From SAR324 cluster bacterium (GTDB taxonomy: Bacteria; SAR324; NAC60-12), in contig JADFZZ010000003.1 in NCBI GenBank assembly GCA_015232315.1, positions 220,732-284,731 of the forward strand: 64,000 bases of DNA, read 5' to 3'. The notes under the pieces were generated by a model. The model saw nothing but the letters and a program-made list of their open reading frames with translations. It ran no database searches and was not told the DNA's origin. This document shows, in pieces, positions 54,777 through 63,028 of the stretch. The translations under genes and the position numbers were made by a program. Positions within the stretch are counted from its first letter, which is position 1, and every line of letters begins with the position of its first letter.

Positions 54777-56342
54777 TCATCCCCTCTTTGATCTGCTTTT
54801 AAAAATGGCCATCAGCATCATGACTATGGCCATTCCTCGCATCCACCAGATAAACCAGTGAGGATGTCTGCTGAAAAAAGTTCCACCATGTTCTGAACTG
54901 TAGGGCACCTTTACGGCCCAACTGCCGCGTTGTCCTTCGGGTGATAAAAATATTGTTTCGCCATCAGGCATGACTACTGAGGACGCGCCATTATTGATCA
55001 CATGCACCACCGGAACCCTGTTTTCCACAGCACGTAGCACATTCGAGGTCCGATGCTGGGCGGATTGTGCTCCCTGCCCATACCAGCCATCATTGCTTTG
55101 CACCACCAGAATTTTGCCTTTTGAGTCTTCACCAATGGCATCCCCGACAAATTCCTGAAACTGGATTTCGTAACAAATAAGCGGAACGACTCGCATCCCG
55201 GAAATATCAAACACGGCGGTTTCTGTACCTGGTGTCAAAACACCGCCAATGCCAAACCATTCCATGATGGCAGTACCATCCTCCAACCAGGGAATGTATT
55301 CGCCAAAGGGAACAAGCTTTCGTTTATGATAAATCCCACCCAGGAGTCCCGAGGGCATCAGCCAGAATGTAGAATTTCTGAAGAGGGGTTGTCTTCCGTG
55401 CCATTCCACCATTTTGTCATGAAACACCAGATGGACACCCATCTCACGGGTTTGTTTCAGAAAGGCCTTCCGGACCTCAAGATCCTGGGTAAAATAAAAA
55501 GAGTTTCCTTCGGGCCAGACGATCATGGTGGCTCCCTGACCGGCCAATTTTAAGCTCATTTCCATTTCAGGGGGGTAAACTTTGGAATATCCGGGTTCAG
55601 GAGGAAGGGTTTGAAAAGAGGCCTCATTGTCTGGCTGAACAATTCCGATGATGGTTTCATGCCATTGACTGATGAGGGTTTGCCAGTTTGATAATCGCCA
55701 TGAACCATAGCCGAACCAGATACTGATCAACACTAGCGCAGCGATAAACGTCGGTTGTTTCCAGGCTTTTCCCCGGGACTCCCATAGTTTCCACACGGTG
55801 ACATTGACCAGCATCATCATGAAATCTAGACCATAAGTTCCTGTCCATTCAATTCCTTGTAGAGCAGTCAGCAGGGGTGTTGTCCCATTACCAAGATTGA
55901 AAAAAAAGATATTGGGAAAAACAGACCAGCAACCTGTTGCGAGGATTGGAAACACAAACATTTCGGGCCATGATGTTTTTCGCTGGATCCACAGCGTTCC
56001 TGTCACAAAGATTGCGGGCAATTGGGACCAGAACAGGCTGTATCCCAGCGCAAACAGCCAATTGAGTGGAAAAAACAATTGCATGAAATGTTCTGCCACA
56101 TAATTCAGCCAGCAGTACCCCCCCAGAATCCAGAGAGTGCCTGTCATTGAGGATAACAACCAGGCACGGGATAACGGAACATTTTTCACGGAAATCAACA
56201 AGGGAACAAATCCAATCCAGGCAAGCAGGCTCCAGTCAAAGGCTGGAAACGCAAGGACCAGGCATAGACCACTGAGAGCAGCGAGAGTCATTTCATATAA
56301 AAATGACTTGGATGATACAACTGTCGGGGGAAGGTTTTTCAT
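54777..56342 (-). CDS. lnt: Apolipoprotein N-acyltransferase
   Basis: Third enzyme of bacterial lipoprotein maturation: it transfers an acyl chain from phospholipid to the N-terminal diacylglyceryl-cysteine. The 521 residues have several N-terminal transmembrane helices (about 1-230), followed by a periplasmic nitrilase-like domain with the Glu-Lys-Cys triad: Glu in MIVWPEGNSFYF (near 277), Lys in KRKLVPFGEY (near 341) and Cys in LICYEIQF (near 388). A last helix (about 495-515) closes it. It agrees with the many predicted lipoproteins in this window. Converges on fabG. Confidence 0.95.
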   Translation of the reverse strand: MKNLPPTVVSSKSFLYEMTLAALSGLCLVLAFPAFDWSLLAWIGFVPLLISVKNVPLSRAWLLSSMTGTLWILGGYCWLNYVAEHFMQLFFPLNWLFALGYSLFWSQLPAIFVTGTLWIQRKTSWPEMFVFPILATGCWSVFPNIFFFNLGNGTTPLLTALQGIEWTGTYGLDFMMMLVNVTVWKLWESRGKAWKQPTFIAALVLISIWFGYGSWRLSNWQTLISQWHETIIGIVQPDNEASFQTLPPEPGYSKVYPPEMEMSLKLAGQGATMIVWPEGNSFYFTQDLEVRKAFLKQTREMGVHLVFHDKMVEWHGRQPLFRNSTFWLMPSGLLGGIYHKRKLVPFGEYIPWLEDGTAIMEWFGIGGVLTPGTETAVFDISGMRVVPLICYEIQFQEFVGDAIGEDSKGKILVVQSNDGWYGQGAQSAQHRTSNVLRAVENRVPVVHVINNGASSVVMPDGETIFLSPEGQRGSWAVKVPYSSEHGGTFFSRHPHWFIWWMRGMAIVMMLMAIFKSRSKRG

Positions 56343-56713
56343 AGATATTCATGAGTTCTTTTGTGAAAAAGCGCTCTTTCAGCATGTTAGAGAAAACTGA
56401 TTGATAAAAACCGGGAATTGGCAACGGTCGATTGAAAGAAAAGAAGCACCAATAATTTTATAAAAAAACAGGCTTTCCCCTTGCGTATTGAAAACAAAAA
56501 CGTTATTTCGACCCTTGGAAGGGTGGGAAGTTTCACCTTTTTAGTAACAGCCATCTTGATACCTGTTTTCAGAGTTAGAGCATACAATATTTTGTAAATA
56601 TAACTTTCTGCACCAGAGACCTAGTTTTATTGAGAGTTATTACTTCATAAGATGATGGAATCAGGGGAAACAGTATTGGGAAGGTGTAATATTTTGAATC
56701 TTATGGAGTAAAT
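56343..56713. other. Leader region of the cold-shock gene
   Basis: 371 bp between lnt and csp, divergent. It probably holds a long 5' leader like that of other cold-shock genes. A TACAAT at 56583-56588 is preceded by TTGATA at 56556, but the spacing of 21 bp is unsatisfactory. A 66-codon minus-strand frame at 56387-56587 has no support. Confidence 0.4.
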
Positions 56714-56905
56714 ATGTCAAAAGGTAAAGTAAAATGGTTCAATTCCCAGAAAGGTTATGGATTTATTCAGCAGGAACAAGGCCCTGACTTGTTTGTGCAC
56801 TATTCTGAGGTAAAAGGCTCCCCGCTGAGCGATGGTGCTTCAGTTGAATTTGAAGTAGGCACGGGACGCAAAGGGCCATGTGCGATCAACGTAAAAGTTG
56901 TCTGA
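56714..56905 (+). CDS. csp: Cold-shock domain protein
   Basis: 63-residue CspA-family RNA chaperone: GKVKWFNSQKGYGFIQQE with RNP1 (KGYGFI) and LFVHYSEV with RNP2 (LFVHYS), which bind single-stranded RNA and DNA. The length and the glycine-free N terminus are normal. ATG 56714 follows GGAGTAA. It is followed by a terminator-like hairpin, so it is likely monocistronic and temperature regulated. Confidence 0.96.
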   Translation: MSKGKVKWFNSQKGYGFIQQEQGPDLFVHYSEVKGSPLSDGASVEFEVGTGRKGPCAINVKVV

Positions 56906-56948
56906 GCCATCATATTACAAAAAAGTAAGCACCGCTTCTTTTTCAAAA

Positions 56949-56971
56949 AAAGGGAGTTGACCGCTCCCTTT
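56949..56971 (+). terminator. Terminator after csp
   Basis: AAAGGGAG (56949-56956) pairs with CTCCCTTT (56964-56971) with a 7-nt loop, 43 nt after csp, and a T-rich stretch follows. A usual Rho-independent type. Confidence 0.6.
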
Positions 56972-57002
56972 TCACTCCAATCTGATTCCTCTCCTGCTAC
57001 CT

Positions 57003-58028
57003 ATGAAAAAAGATCTGTCTCACACCCCGAAATTATCTGATCTATATCAAGCCGCCATAAAATTTCGTGATCATGCCTGCTGGAACTGGATGATGGATGG
57101 AGACCTGTTCGGGGTTGAAAATCCTGAAACAGGAGAAATTGGCTATTGCTCAATTCTGGGCAATCTGGGCGAAGTATTCGCCTTGAATGTCTATCCAGGC
57201 TCAAAAGGGTTGGAAAGTTACTGGAAAATCTATGAATACGCAAAATTAATGGAGGAAGGCGTTCATATTCCCATGCATTTAATCATGACCAGCCAGATTT
57301 GTCTGATGGCTTCCTTTGAAAATAGGAAGGACCTCGAAAAAGTAGACCTTGATCAAATCAAATCATTGAATCTGAAATTCAAAGGCTCTCACAACTGGCC
57401 CCTGTTTAGAAATTACCTGTCAGGTTATGCCCCCTGGTTTTTTAATGAGCAGGATGTTCAATTCATGACGGTTGCCCTGGAACAGGCGCTGATTATGGCA
57501 GAGGAAGTGAAAAAAAAACCGGAATTGCTCGAACCCGTAAGAGTCGATGAGGAGATGTATCTGGTTCGCCGGTTACGGAATGGACAGTGGCTCAATGAGT
57601 GGCATACACCAGAAGTCACCAGTGAACCTGAAAAACAGATCATTGTGAATGAGATTTTGCTGAAAAAACTTAAAAACCAGAAACTCCCTCGTCTGGGAAC
57701 CTGGATTTGTGATTGCATCACGTTGCCTGTCCGCGTTGAGGAAGGCCCAAGGCCTTTTTATCCGGTGGCGTTTCCTGTCATCAATCAGCAGGGATTCATG
57801 GTCATGATGGAAATGTTCAAGCCTGATGATCTTGAAACAATGCTTCCCAATGCGTTTCTTGACACTCTGCAAAAAGTTGGCAATCTTCCACAGGAGATCT
57901 TTGTTGGCTCAGATCTAGCTTATGATTTGCTGGAACCCATTACAACATCGCTGAAAATATCCATCCATCAGGATGAAAATCTGCCTGAACTCGAAGCCTT
58001 GATCAGTCACCTGGACCGTTTTATATAG
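57003..58028 (+). CDS. Uncharacterised protein (DUF7309/DUF6930-like)
   Basis: 341 residues, soluble, no signal peptide. The N-terminal half (SDLYQAAIKFRDHACWNWMMDGDLFGVENPETGEIGYCSILGN in pieces) and the C-terminal half (PVINQQGFMVMMEMF, PQEIFVGSDLAYDLLEPI) resemble the two-domain DUF7309/DUF6930 family recalled from similar genomes; this is a family likeness only, no known activity. A terminator follows (58048). Confidence 0.6.
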   Translation: MKKDLSHTPKLSDLYQAAIKFRDHACWNWMMDGDLFGVENPETGEIGYCSILGNLGEVFALNVYPGSKGLESYWKIYEYAKLMEEGVHIPMHLIMTSQICLMASFENRKDLEKVDLDQIKSLNLKFKGSHNWPLFRNYLSGYAPWFFNEQDVQFMTVALEQALIMAEEVKKKPELLEPVRVDEEMYLVRRLRNGQWLNEWHTPEVTSEPEKQIIVNEILLKKLKNQKLPRLGTWICDCITLPVRVEEGPRPFYPVAFPVINQQGFMVMMEMFKPDDLETMLPNAFLDTLQKVGNLPQEIFVGSDLAYDLLEPITTSLKISIHQDENLPELEALISHLDRFI

Positions 58029-58047
58029 TATCCTGTGATTTTCTAAG

Positions 58048-58073
58048 GTTTATCATGAGATAAACTTTTATTT
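58048..58073 (+). terminator. Terminator after the DUF7309/DUF6930-like gene
   Basis: GTTTATC (58048-58054) pairs with GATAAAC (58059-58065) around ATGA, followed by TTTTATTT. It is 19 nt after the stop of the gene at 57003. Confidence 0.65.
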
Positions 58074-58191
58074 CAGTCACTTGTCTTACAATATCCCTGA
58101 TCAGGTTATGGCAGGCGCAAACCGTCTGTTTGACGGCCACGTAGTCCCATCCATCCTACCGGAAACGGAACAACCCAGATAAAAACCGGCC

Positions 58192-58992
58192 TTATGCCTG
58201 ATTCAATTTCATGTGCCGGACTTCCTCCCCGACATCAATAATCAAATCATTGAATGCGATATAGCAAAAGGGCTGAGTCTTGTGCTGAAGTATGAGATAT
58301 GACTGCGAATGATCTCCTGCGAGGCAAACCCTGACGTGATAGTCTCCCGGAAAAAGCAATAGAAAGAAAAAAGCAATCCCCATCCGTTTGTTGTGAAAAA
58401 TGTCCACATGATGCGTGTGATTGTTCAAATCCCTAATCTCGTAATAAAACAGATCATCATTGATTTTAATGGATTCCCGGGTGAAAGAAATGAAAAATTT
58501 ATTCAGAAATGTTGGAATCCATTGCGCTTTACGATGTTCATGTCTCAGTTCTTCAGGAGGATAGATGTTGTGAAATTTTTGTATAATGACATCAATTTGT
58601 TCCCTGCTAAGATCAAAACTCAGAACGGCAGGCATGGTCAACACAGGATCAAGCCATTTTTCAGGAACAAAAGACTGAACTCGTTCAGACCTTAAGGCTT
58701 CCCCTTCGGTATAAAATGATAAAAATCTTTCATCCATACTGATGGCAATGGTTTCAAGATGATGTTCTTGGAAAAATTTCAAAACATCTTCGCTTCCATA
58801 AAGTGGAATTTTTCCGGAGTAGGAAAACTCATGTGCCAGTGGAAGAACTGCTGTGAATTTTTTACGCCCTGTCGTGATAAAGAGCTTATTATAAACAAGG
58901 GAGATCGCTGTTTGATCTTCAATATTCTGCAGGAAGGTCAGGATGAATTCCTGATGTGTTTTTTCTAGCGGCAATCTGAACGGAGCAGTCAT
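58192..58992 (-). CDS. Unknown cytoplasmic protein
   Basis: 266 residues with no signal peptide or clear transmembrane helix. Contains EFILTFLQNIEDQTAISLVYNKLF, ETIAISMDERFLSFYTEGE and IFHNKRMGIAFFFLLLFPGD. The mix of short beta strands and charged helices suggests a soluble fold, but no family is recognised. It lies between the DUF7309/DUF6930-like gene (convergent) and the acyl-CoA ligase (same strand, 167 nt upstream). Confidence 0.6.
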   Translation of the reverse strand: MTAPFRLPLEKTHQEFILTFLQNIEDQTAISLVYNKLFITTGRKKFTAVLPLAHEFSYSGKIPLYGSEDVLKFFQEHHLETIAISMDERFLSFYTEGEALRSERVQSFVPEKWLDPVLTMPAVLSFDLSREQIDVIIQKFHNIYPPEELRHEHRKAQWIPTFLNKFFISFTRESIKINDDLFYYEIRDLNNHTHHVDIFHNKRMGIAFFFLLLFPGDYHVRVCLAGDHSQSYLILQHKTQPFCYIAFNDLIIDVGEEVRHMKLNQA

Positions 58993-59159
58993 GGAACAAA
59001 AAGTTGTAAGTTTCAGGAAACGGGTTGGAAAAACAATGGATCAAACTTATGCAGAATACAAACCAATTTTTTTCTGGAAATAAACAGTCATGTTCATGAA
59101 ATCCTGTCCAGGATTCTGGCCTGAACAGTTTTATCACGATGAGGGATTCTGGAATTATA

Positions 59160-60806
59160 TCAATGTTCCCAGATAATGGATTCTTTTAGTTGATCCCATT
59201 GTTCCACCTGAGACTGATACATCTTCTCAATCACATTGCGTTTCACTTTCATGGTAGGTGTGAGCAGTTCATTCTCAACCGTCCAGGGTGATTTTACCAG
59301 AACGGCTTTTTGAACCCGCTCATGACTATCCAGCGTGGAATTGATGGAGGCCATCAACGCTTTCAGTCGATCTGAAACTTCATGATGAGCAAGACTGTTG
59401 CCAATATCGGACAACACCAGCAATACTATCGGTTGAGGAAGTCCTGCACCCACAAGACAAACCTGTTCAATCATGGGGTCGGTTGTGAATTTTTTCTCAA
59501 TGGGTGTCGGGGCCACATATTTCCCTTTGGAGGTTTTAAAAAGATCCTTCACTCTTCCCGTGATCTTCAAATATCCATCCTTATCAATGGCTCCCTGATC
59601 CCCGGTGCGTAAGTAACCGTTTGTCATCACTTCCGCGGTTTTTTCAGGCTCTTTATAATATTCCAGCATGGTTGTTTCACTTTTTACCAGAACCTCACCT
59701 TCAGCGCTGAGTTTGACATCATTGTGAGGCAAGGGCTGACCCACATAACCCACATGGACCATGTGAGGACGAGTTAAATGGGAATAGGCAAAATTTTCAG
59801 TCATGGAATAGGCTTCCAGAATTTCAATTCCCAGTTTCTGATACCATAACATCAACGATTCCGGCATGGGTGCCGCGCCTGTAATCGCGACTTTCACACG
59901 GGACAACCCCAAAGCTTTTTTGAGCTTCTTTCTGATAAAAAACGAGACAAGGGGAATGGATAGCAGGCGATCCAGTTTTTCCTGAGGCAGCTTGGCCAGA
60001 ATGCCGAGCTGAAATTTGGACCAGATCCTTGGGACCCCCAGAAACACGGTTGGGCTGGCATCTCTGAGATTCTGGGCGAAGGTATCCAGCGATTCCGCAA
60101 AGGTGACTTCACTGCAAGAATAGAGACTGCCCATTTCTGCCAACACTCGTTCAGCAACATGCGATAAGGGCAGATAGGAAAAGAATTTTTCATGAGACAT
60201 ATTCATGAGGCTCACATAATTGGTGATGGCAAACGCCATGGCATAAAACCTGTGAACCACGCCCTTGGGCATCCCCGTTGTTCCTGACGTATAAATAATG
60301 GTGGCAATTTCATCCTTGTCTCGGGGCGGATTTTCTGTCAGGGGTTGTGTCTCTGCAACAATATCTTCCCAATTCTTATACTCATGCGTGGTTCCATAAG
60401 GAAATGAAACACATTGAACATTCCCGGGCACACCGGGTTTCATATCTTCCCAGCCATCCAGTTTGCCGACAAACAGCAATTTGGAACCACTATGCGTCAT
60501 GATCTGGTTGATTGTATGAGCTGTCAGATTGGGATAAAGTGGCACAGACACATGACCGCTCATCCAGATTGCCAGATCGGCCATGATCCAGTGCGCGCAA
60601 TTTTTAGATAAAATCCCGATATTGCTGCCTGGTTCAAGATTCAAGGCTTTGAGCCATGCGGCCACCCGACGCACCTGATTGCCCACTTCTTTCCAGGTAT
60701 ACGTTTCCATTTTCCCTAACCGGGGCTGGTGGAAATAGATTTTATCAGGTGTTTGCTGTTCCCATTGATACAAAACCTCAAGGGGGAGTTTGTATGAATC
60801 AGTCAT
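59160..60806 (-). CDS. Long-chain acyl-CoA ligase / AMP-dependent synthetase
   Basis: 548-residue ANL superfamily enzyme that activates a carboxylic acid as acyl-AMP, then as CoA thioester. Motifs: TIIYTSGTTGMPKGVVH (near 170), EAYSMTENFAY, GYLRTGDQGAIDKDGYLKITGRVKDLFKTSKGKYVAPTPIE with the hinge and A10-type lysine region. The sequence type matches long-chain fatty-acid ligases (FadD15-like). It may feed beta-oxidation or lipid synthesis; the chain length is unknown. Confidence 0.92.
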   Translation of the reverse strand: MTDSYKLPLEVLYQWEQQTPDKIYFHQPRLGKMETYTWKEVGNQVRRVAAWLKALNLEPGSNIGILSKNCAHWIMADLAIWMSGHVSVPLYPNLTAHTINQIMTHSGSKLLFVGKLDGWEDMKPGVPGNVQCVSFPYGTTHEYKNWEDIVAETQPLTENPPRDKDEIATIIYTSGTTGMPKGVVHRFYAMAFAITNYVSLMNMSHEKFFSYLPLSHVAERVLAEMGSLYSCSEVTFAESLDTFAQNLRDASPTVFLGVPRIWSKFQLGILAKLPQEKLDRLLSIPLVSFFIRKKLKKALGLSRVKVAITGAAPMPESLMLWYQKLGIEILEAYSMTENFAYSHLTRPHMVHVGYVGQPLPHNDVKLSAEGEVLVKSETTMLEYYKEPEKTAEVMTNGYLRTGDQGAIDKDGYLKITGRVKDLFKTSKGKYVAPTPIEKKFTTDPMIEQVCLVGAGLPQPIVLLVLSDIGNSLAHHEVSDRLKALMASINSTLDSHERVQKAVLVKSPWTVENELLTPTMKVKRNVIEKMYQSQVEQWDQLKESIIWEH

Positions 60807-60860
60807 ATAAGTCCTTCAAGCTGTTGTTGAAAATAATAAATAGTCGCTGTCGCACCATTT

Positions 60861-60883
60861 GAGGTTGGTCATATTTTCGGCCA
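60861..60883. repeat. Solitary end of repeat family C
   Basis: GAGGTTGGTCATATTTTCGG and the following CCA match the left terminal repeat of the 62849-63008 element at all but three or four positions. No partner end was found close by. Confidence 0.55.
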
Positions 60884-61041
60884 CTTTAGACAAAATAGCA
60901 ATAGTCAAAGGTTAACGATTGAGACTCAATCAGATGAAGAGTAGTAAGAATTTTCGACAAACTTGCTAACATCACCAATCTGATTGAGCTATAGAATTAG
61001 AACTAAACCTGAATGAAAAGACAACCCTCAAAGTCAGGGTT

Positions 61042-61130
61042 GTTTAATTTTCAGTTTGGCATGGTGGGTAGGTTGGGTAGAACGAAGTGAAACCCAACAA
61101 AACTCGATGGGTTTCGCTAAGGCTCTACCC
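61042..61130. repeat. Repeat family B, inverted partial copy
   Basis: From GTTTAATTTTC at 61042 the sequence matches the reverse complement of 34638-34726 with a single mismatch over 89 bp, then diverges at 61131, so the distal end is missing. Confidence 0.85.
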
Positions 61131-61364
61131 TTCTCTACTCAGTATCTCCATGGGAATCTCTCTTCAGCGGAACTCAGCATCCGGGGATGGGCTCTCCTCC
61201 ATAACTTTACCCCATCCAATCCAAACACCGTTAAACATCATAAAGGTGCACAAAGCCCGGCTGAACGGCTCAACCAATTCCATTATCATGATAGTTGGCT
61301 CCAAAATCTCTTGATTTCAGCTTCCTTGGGAGGTTATCGGAGCCCTCCCCTAAACCCGTTATAA
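61131..61364 (+). pseudogene. C-terminal relic of a transposase
   Basis: Downstream of the family B copy, the frame encodes GWALLHNFTPSNPNTVKHHK and SPAERLNQFHYHDSWLQNLL with ISASLGGY, which looks like the C-terminal end of a DDE-type insertion-sequence transposase, then stops at 61362-61364. The catalytic domain is absent. Recognition is by pattern memory, and the IS family was not determined. Confidence 0.6.
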
Positions 61365-61369
61365 TCAGA
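61346..61369 (+). repeat. 24-bp repeat shared with 40541-40564
   Basis: TCCCCTAAACCC followed by GTTATAATCAGA matches 40541-40564 at 22 of 24 positions. The transposase relic's stop lies within it. Confidence 0.45.
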
Positions 61370-61447
61370 ATCTTTTCGACTTATTTTGCATTTGAGGGAT
61401 TTCTGTTGAATTCCCATTCCTGGGAAAGCTTACCCTCGGCTTGATCG

Positions 61448-61465
61448 CAATGTCGTCAATTTAAG
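61448..61465. repeat. Solitary end of repeat family A
   Basis: CAATGTCGTCAATTTAAG differs from the left end of the 5884-6039 element (CAATGTCATCAACTTAAG) at two of 18 positions. No second end was found within 300 bp. Confidence 0.5.
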
Positions 61466-61620
61466 AGTTTGATCTCCAGAACGTTTATTCATGAAACAGG
61501 AGATTTCACAGGCTTCGCAAGATTCATACACGTAACATGAGTTATCATAATTGCGGTACAGTTTTTGCTGTTGAGGGTCAATAAACATTTTTTTGTGATC
61601 TTTCAGCTTAGGAACGCCCT

Positions 61621-61983
61621 ATGGATCAAAAAAACAACCACCGAAAAACAGATCGTATTAACTATATCCAGGTTTTGAAACTGGAGGAGCGAGCCACCTA
61701 TTTTTATGGGAAAACGGTCGATATTTCAGAAACCGGGATCAAGGTGTATCTCACTCACAGTCCAGGCGAAATTGTGGGATACCGCGGGGCCTTTTCCATA
61801 CAGCGGATAGAGGATTCGCAAATCAAAACACTGTCAAAACTCAGGGTTGAGGTTCGTTGGGTCGAAAATCATGAAGATGAATCACTCATAGGACTGGCGT
61901 TTGAAGAAAATCTGAATCTTGAACAGTTTTTTTCCGCATTCACCAGAAGCGCGGAAGCGATATTACAGATTTATCCTGAGTGA
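61621..61983 (+). CDS. Single-domain PilZ protein
   Basis: 120-residue c-di-GMP-binding PilZ protein: RKTDR (the RxxxR motif, residues 8-12), GKTVDISETGIKVYLTHSP (DxSxxG, near 38) and EVRWVENHEDESLIGLAF. There is no other domain, so it probably acts by binding a partner. ATG 61621. Its last 13 bp overlap the end of the convergent hydrolase gene. Confidence 0.85.
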   Translation: MDQKNNHRKTDRINYIQVLKLEERATYFYGKTVDISETGIKVYLTHSPGEIVGYRGAFSIQRIEDSQIKTLSKLRVEVRWVENHEDESLIGLAFEENLNLEQFFSAFTRSAEAILQIYPE

Positions 61984-62810
61984 GCTGGCCGTAAAAAAGC
62001 CAGAATTTCCTGGGCGATGATAGCGGGCCGTTCCATTGGCAACAAATGCCCTGTTTGGGGAACTTCGACAAAATGATGTTCTGGCTGAAGGGACTGCCAC
62101 CGTTGCCACGACTCAGGAAGAAGCGCGTCTGACCATTCGCCCCGGAAGCCCAACAATGGTGGTGTTTTCCGCCTTAATTTCTTCCAGACATAAGGAACTG
62201 TTCCATAGCAATGCGCCTCCCAGGTTCGAGGGCAGGTCAAGGTAAATTGTCCATTGCCATAAGCCTTGGTTCCATGGTTGATATAATCCCACATACTTTC
62301 ATCAGATAACCGCGCAAACACTTTTTTGCTTCGATGAAAATCAAAGGCCTCCTGCCGGGAATTCCAGAGATCCGGCCGATTCAATGCTTTACGGATCAGA
62401 GGAACACGCGTCTTCAAAAATTCTGGCATGAGTTTCATTTGGAATACATATCTGGAAGGCAGAAATACCGGATCCATCAGCACCAGCGATTTGAACAACT
62501 CCGGACGTTTGATTGACGCCAGCCACGACATCACCGCACCCATGGAATGTCCCACCGCATAAACAGGTTCCTGAATCTGAGTCTCCAGCAAAACAATCAA
62601 ATCATCTGCAAACACCTGCCAATCGGATACCTGGTACCGCAGATCAGGATTTTGCCAGAGTTGCCGTGAGGTAATGGCAATGACGTGAAAATGAGGTTTC
62701 AACAGTTCAATCAGTTGGCGATAAGCGCCTGGAGGATATCCATTGGCATGCGCAAAATGGAGCAACGGCCCCGTTCCTCCAAAATCAGTGTATGGGATGT
62801 TATTCAGCAT
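61971..62810 (-). CDS. Alpha/beta-fold hydrolase
   Basis: 279-residue esterase-like enzyme. The nucleophile elbow AVGHSMGAVMSWLA (Ser near 93), a likely acidic residue in MDPVF (near 118) and the His in VPQTGHLLPMERP (near 259) make the triad. The oxyanion-type FAHANGYP is near 19. The substrate is unknown. It ends by overlapping the PilZ gene by 13 bp from the opposite strand. Confidence 0.9.
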   Translation of the reverse strand: MLNNIPYTDFGGTGPLLHFAHANGYPPGAYRQLIELLKPHFHVIAITSRQLWQNPDLRYQVSDWQVFADDLIVLLETQIQEPVYAVGHSMGAVMSWLASIKRPELFKSLVLMDPVFLPSRYVFQMKLMPEFLKTRVPLIRKALNRPDLWNSRQEAFDFHRSKKVFARLSDESMWDYINHGTKAYGNGQFTLTCPRTWEAHCYGTVPYVWKKLRRKTPPLLGFRGEWSDALLPESWQRWQSLQPEHHFVEVPQTGHLLPMERPAIIAQEILAFLRPAHSG

Positions 62811-62848
62811 GGTTCGAACCTATGGGAATCAGATTTGTTGAGAATCAG

Positions 62849-63008
62849 GGGGTTGGTCACATTTTCAGCCACACATTGTAGGGGCAAAAATGTGTGTTCG
62901 CCCTGATCCCGGGCAGACACACAGGTCTGCCCCTACGGGAAAAAACCCCAAACAGGTGGTAAATCAAAGACCGTTTTTTGACACATGGCCAAAAATGTGA
63001 CCAACCCC
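62849..63008. repeat. MITE-like element, family C (complete copy)
   Basis: 160 bp bounded by 23-bp terminal inverted repeats (62849-62871 and 62986-63008) that match at 21 of 23 positions, beginning GGGGTTGGTCACATTTT. The interior is itself a long imperfect hairpin: GTAGGGGCA (62878-62886) pairs with TGCCCCTAC (62928-62936), with further TGTGTG/CACACA pairing. There is no reading frame. Confidence 0.75.
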
Positions 63009-63028
63009 AAAATGTTCAAAGTTCAGAA

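Larger units (their letters stand above)
60807..61620. other. Repeat-rich intergenic region
   Basis: 814 bp between the divergent acyl-CoA ligase and PilZ genes, made of relics: one end of family C (60861-60883), a family B copy (61042-61130), a transposase C-terminal fragment (61131-61364) and a family A end (61448-61465). No intact gene is present; it looks like a landing zone for mobile elements. Confidence 0.7.

Noticed and set aside
56387-56587. 66-codon minus-strand frame in the csp leader
   Set aside because: Low complexity and no supporting signals; the region is better explained as a leader.
56556-56588. TTGATA/TACAAT as csp promoter
   Set aside because: The spacing is 21 bp, too long for a sigma-70 promoter.
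61056-61364. A 102-codon frame starting inside the family B repeat
   Set aside because: Its first third is translation of the repeat; only the distal part resembles a transposase end, so it is listed as a relic rather than a gene.
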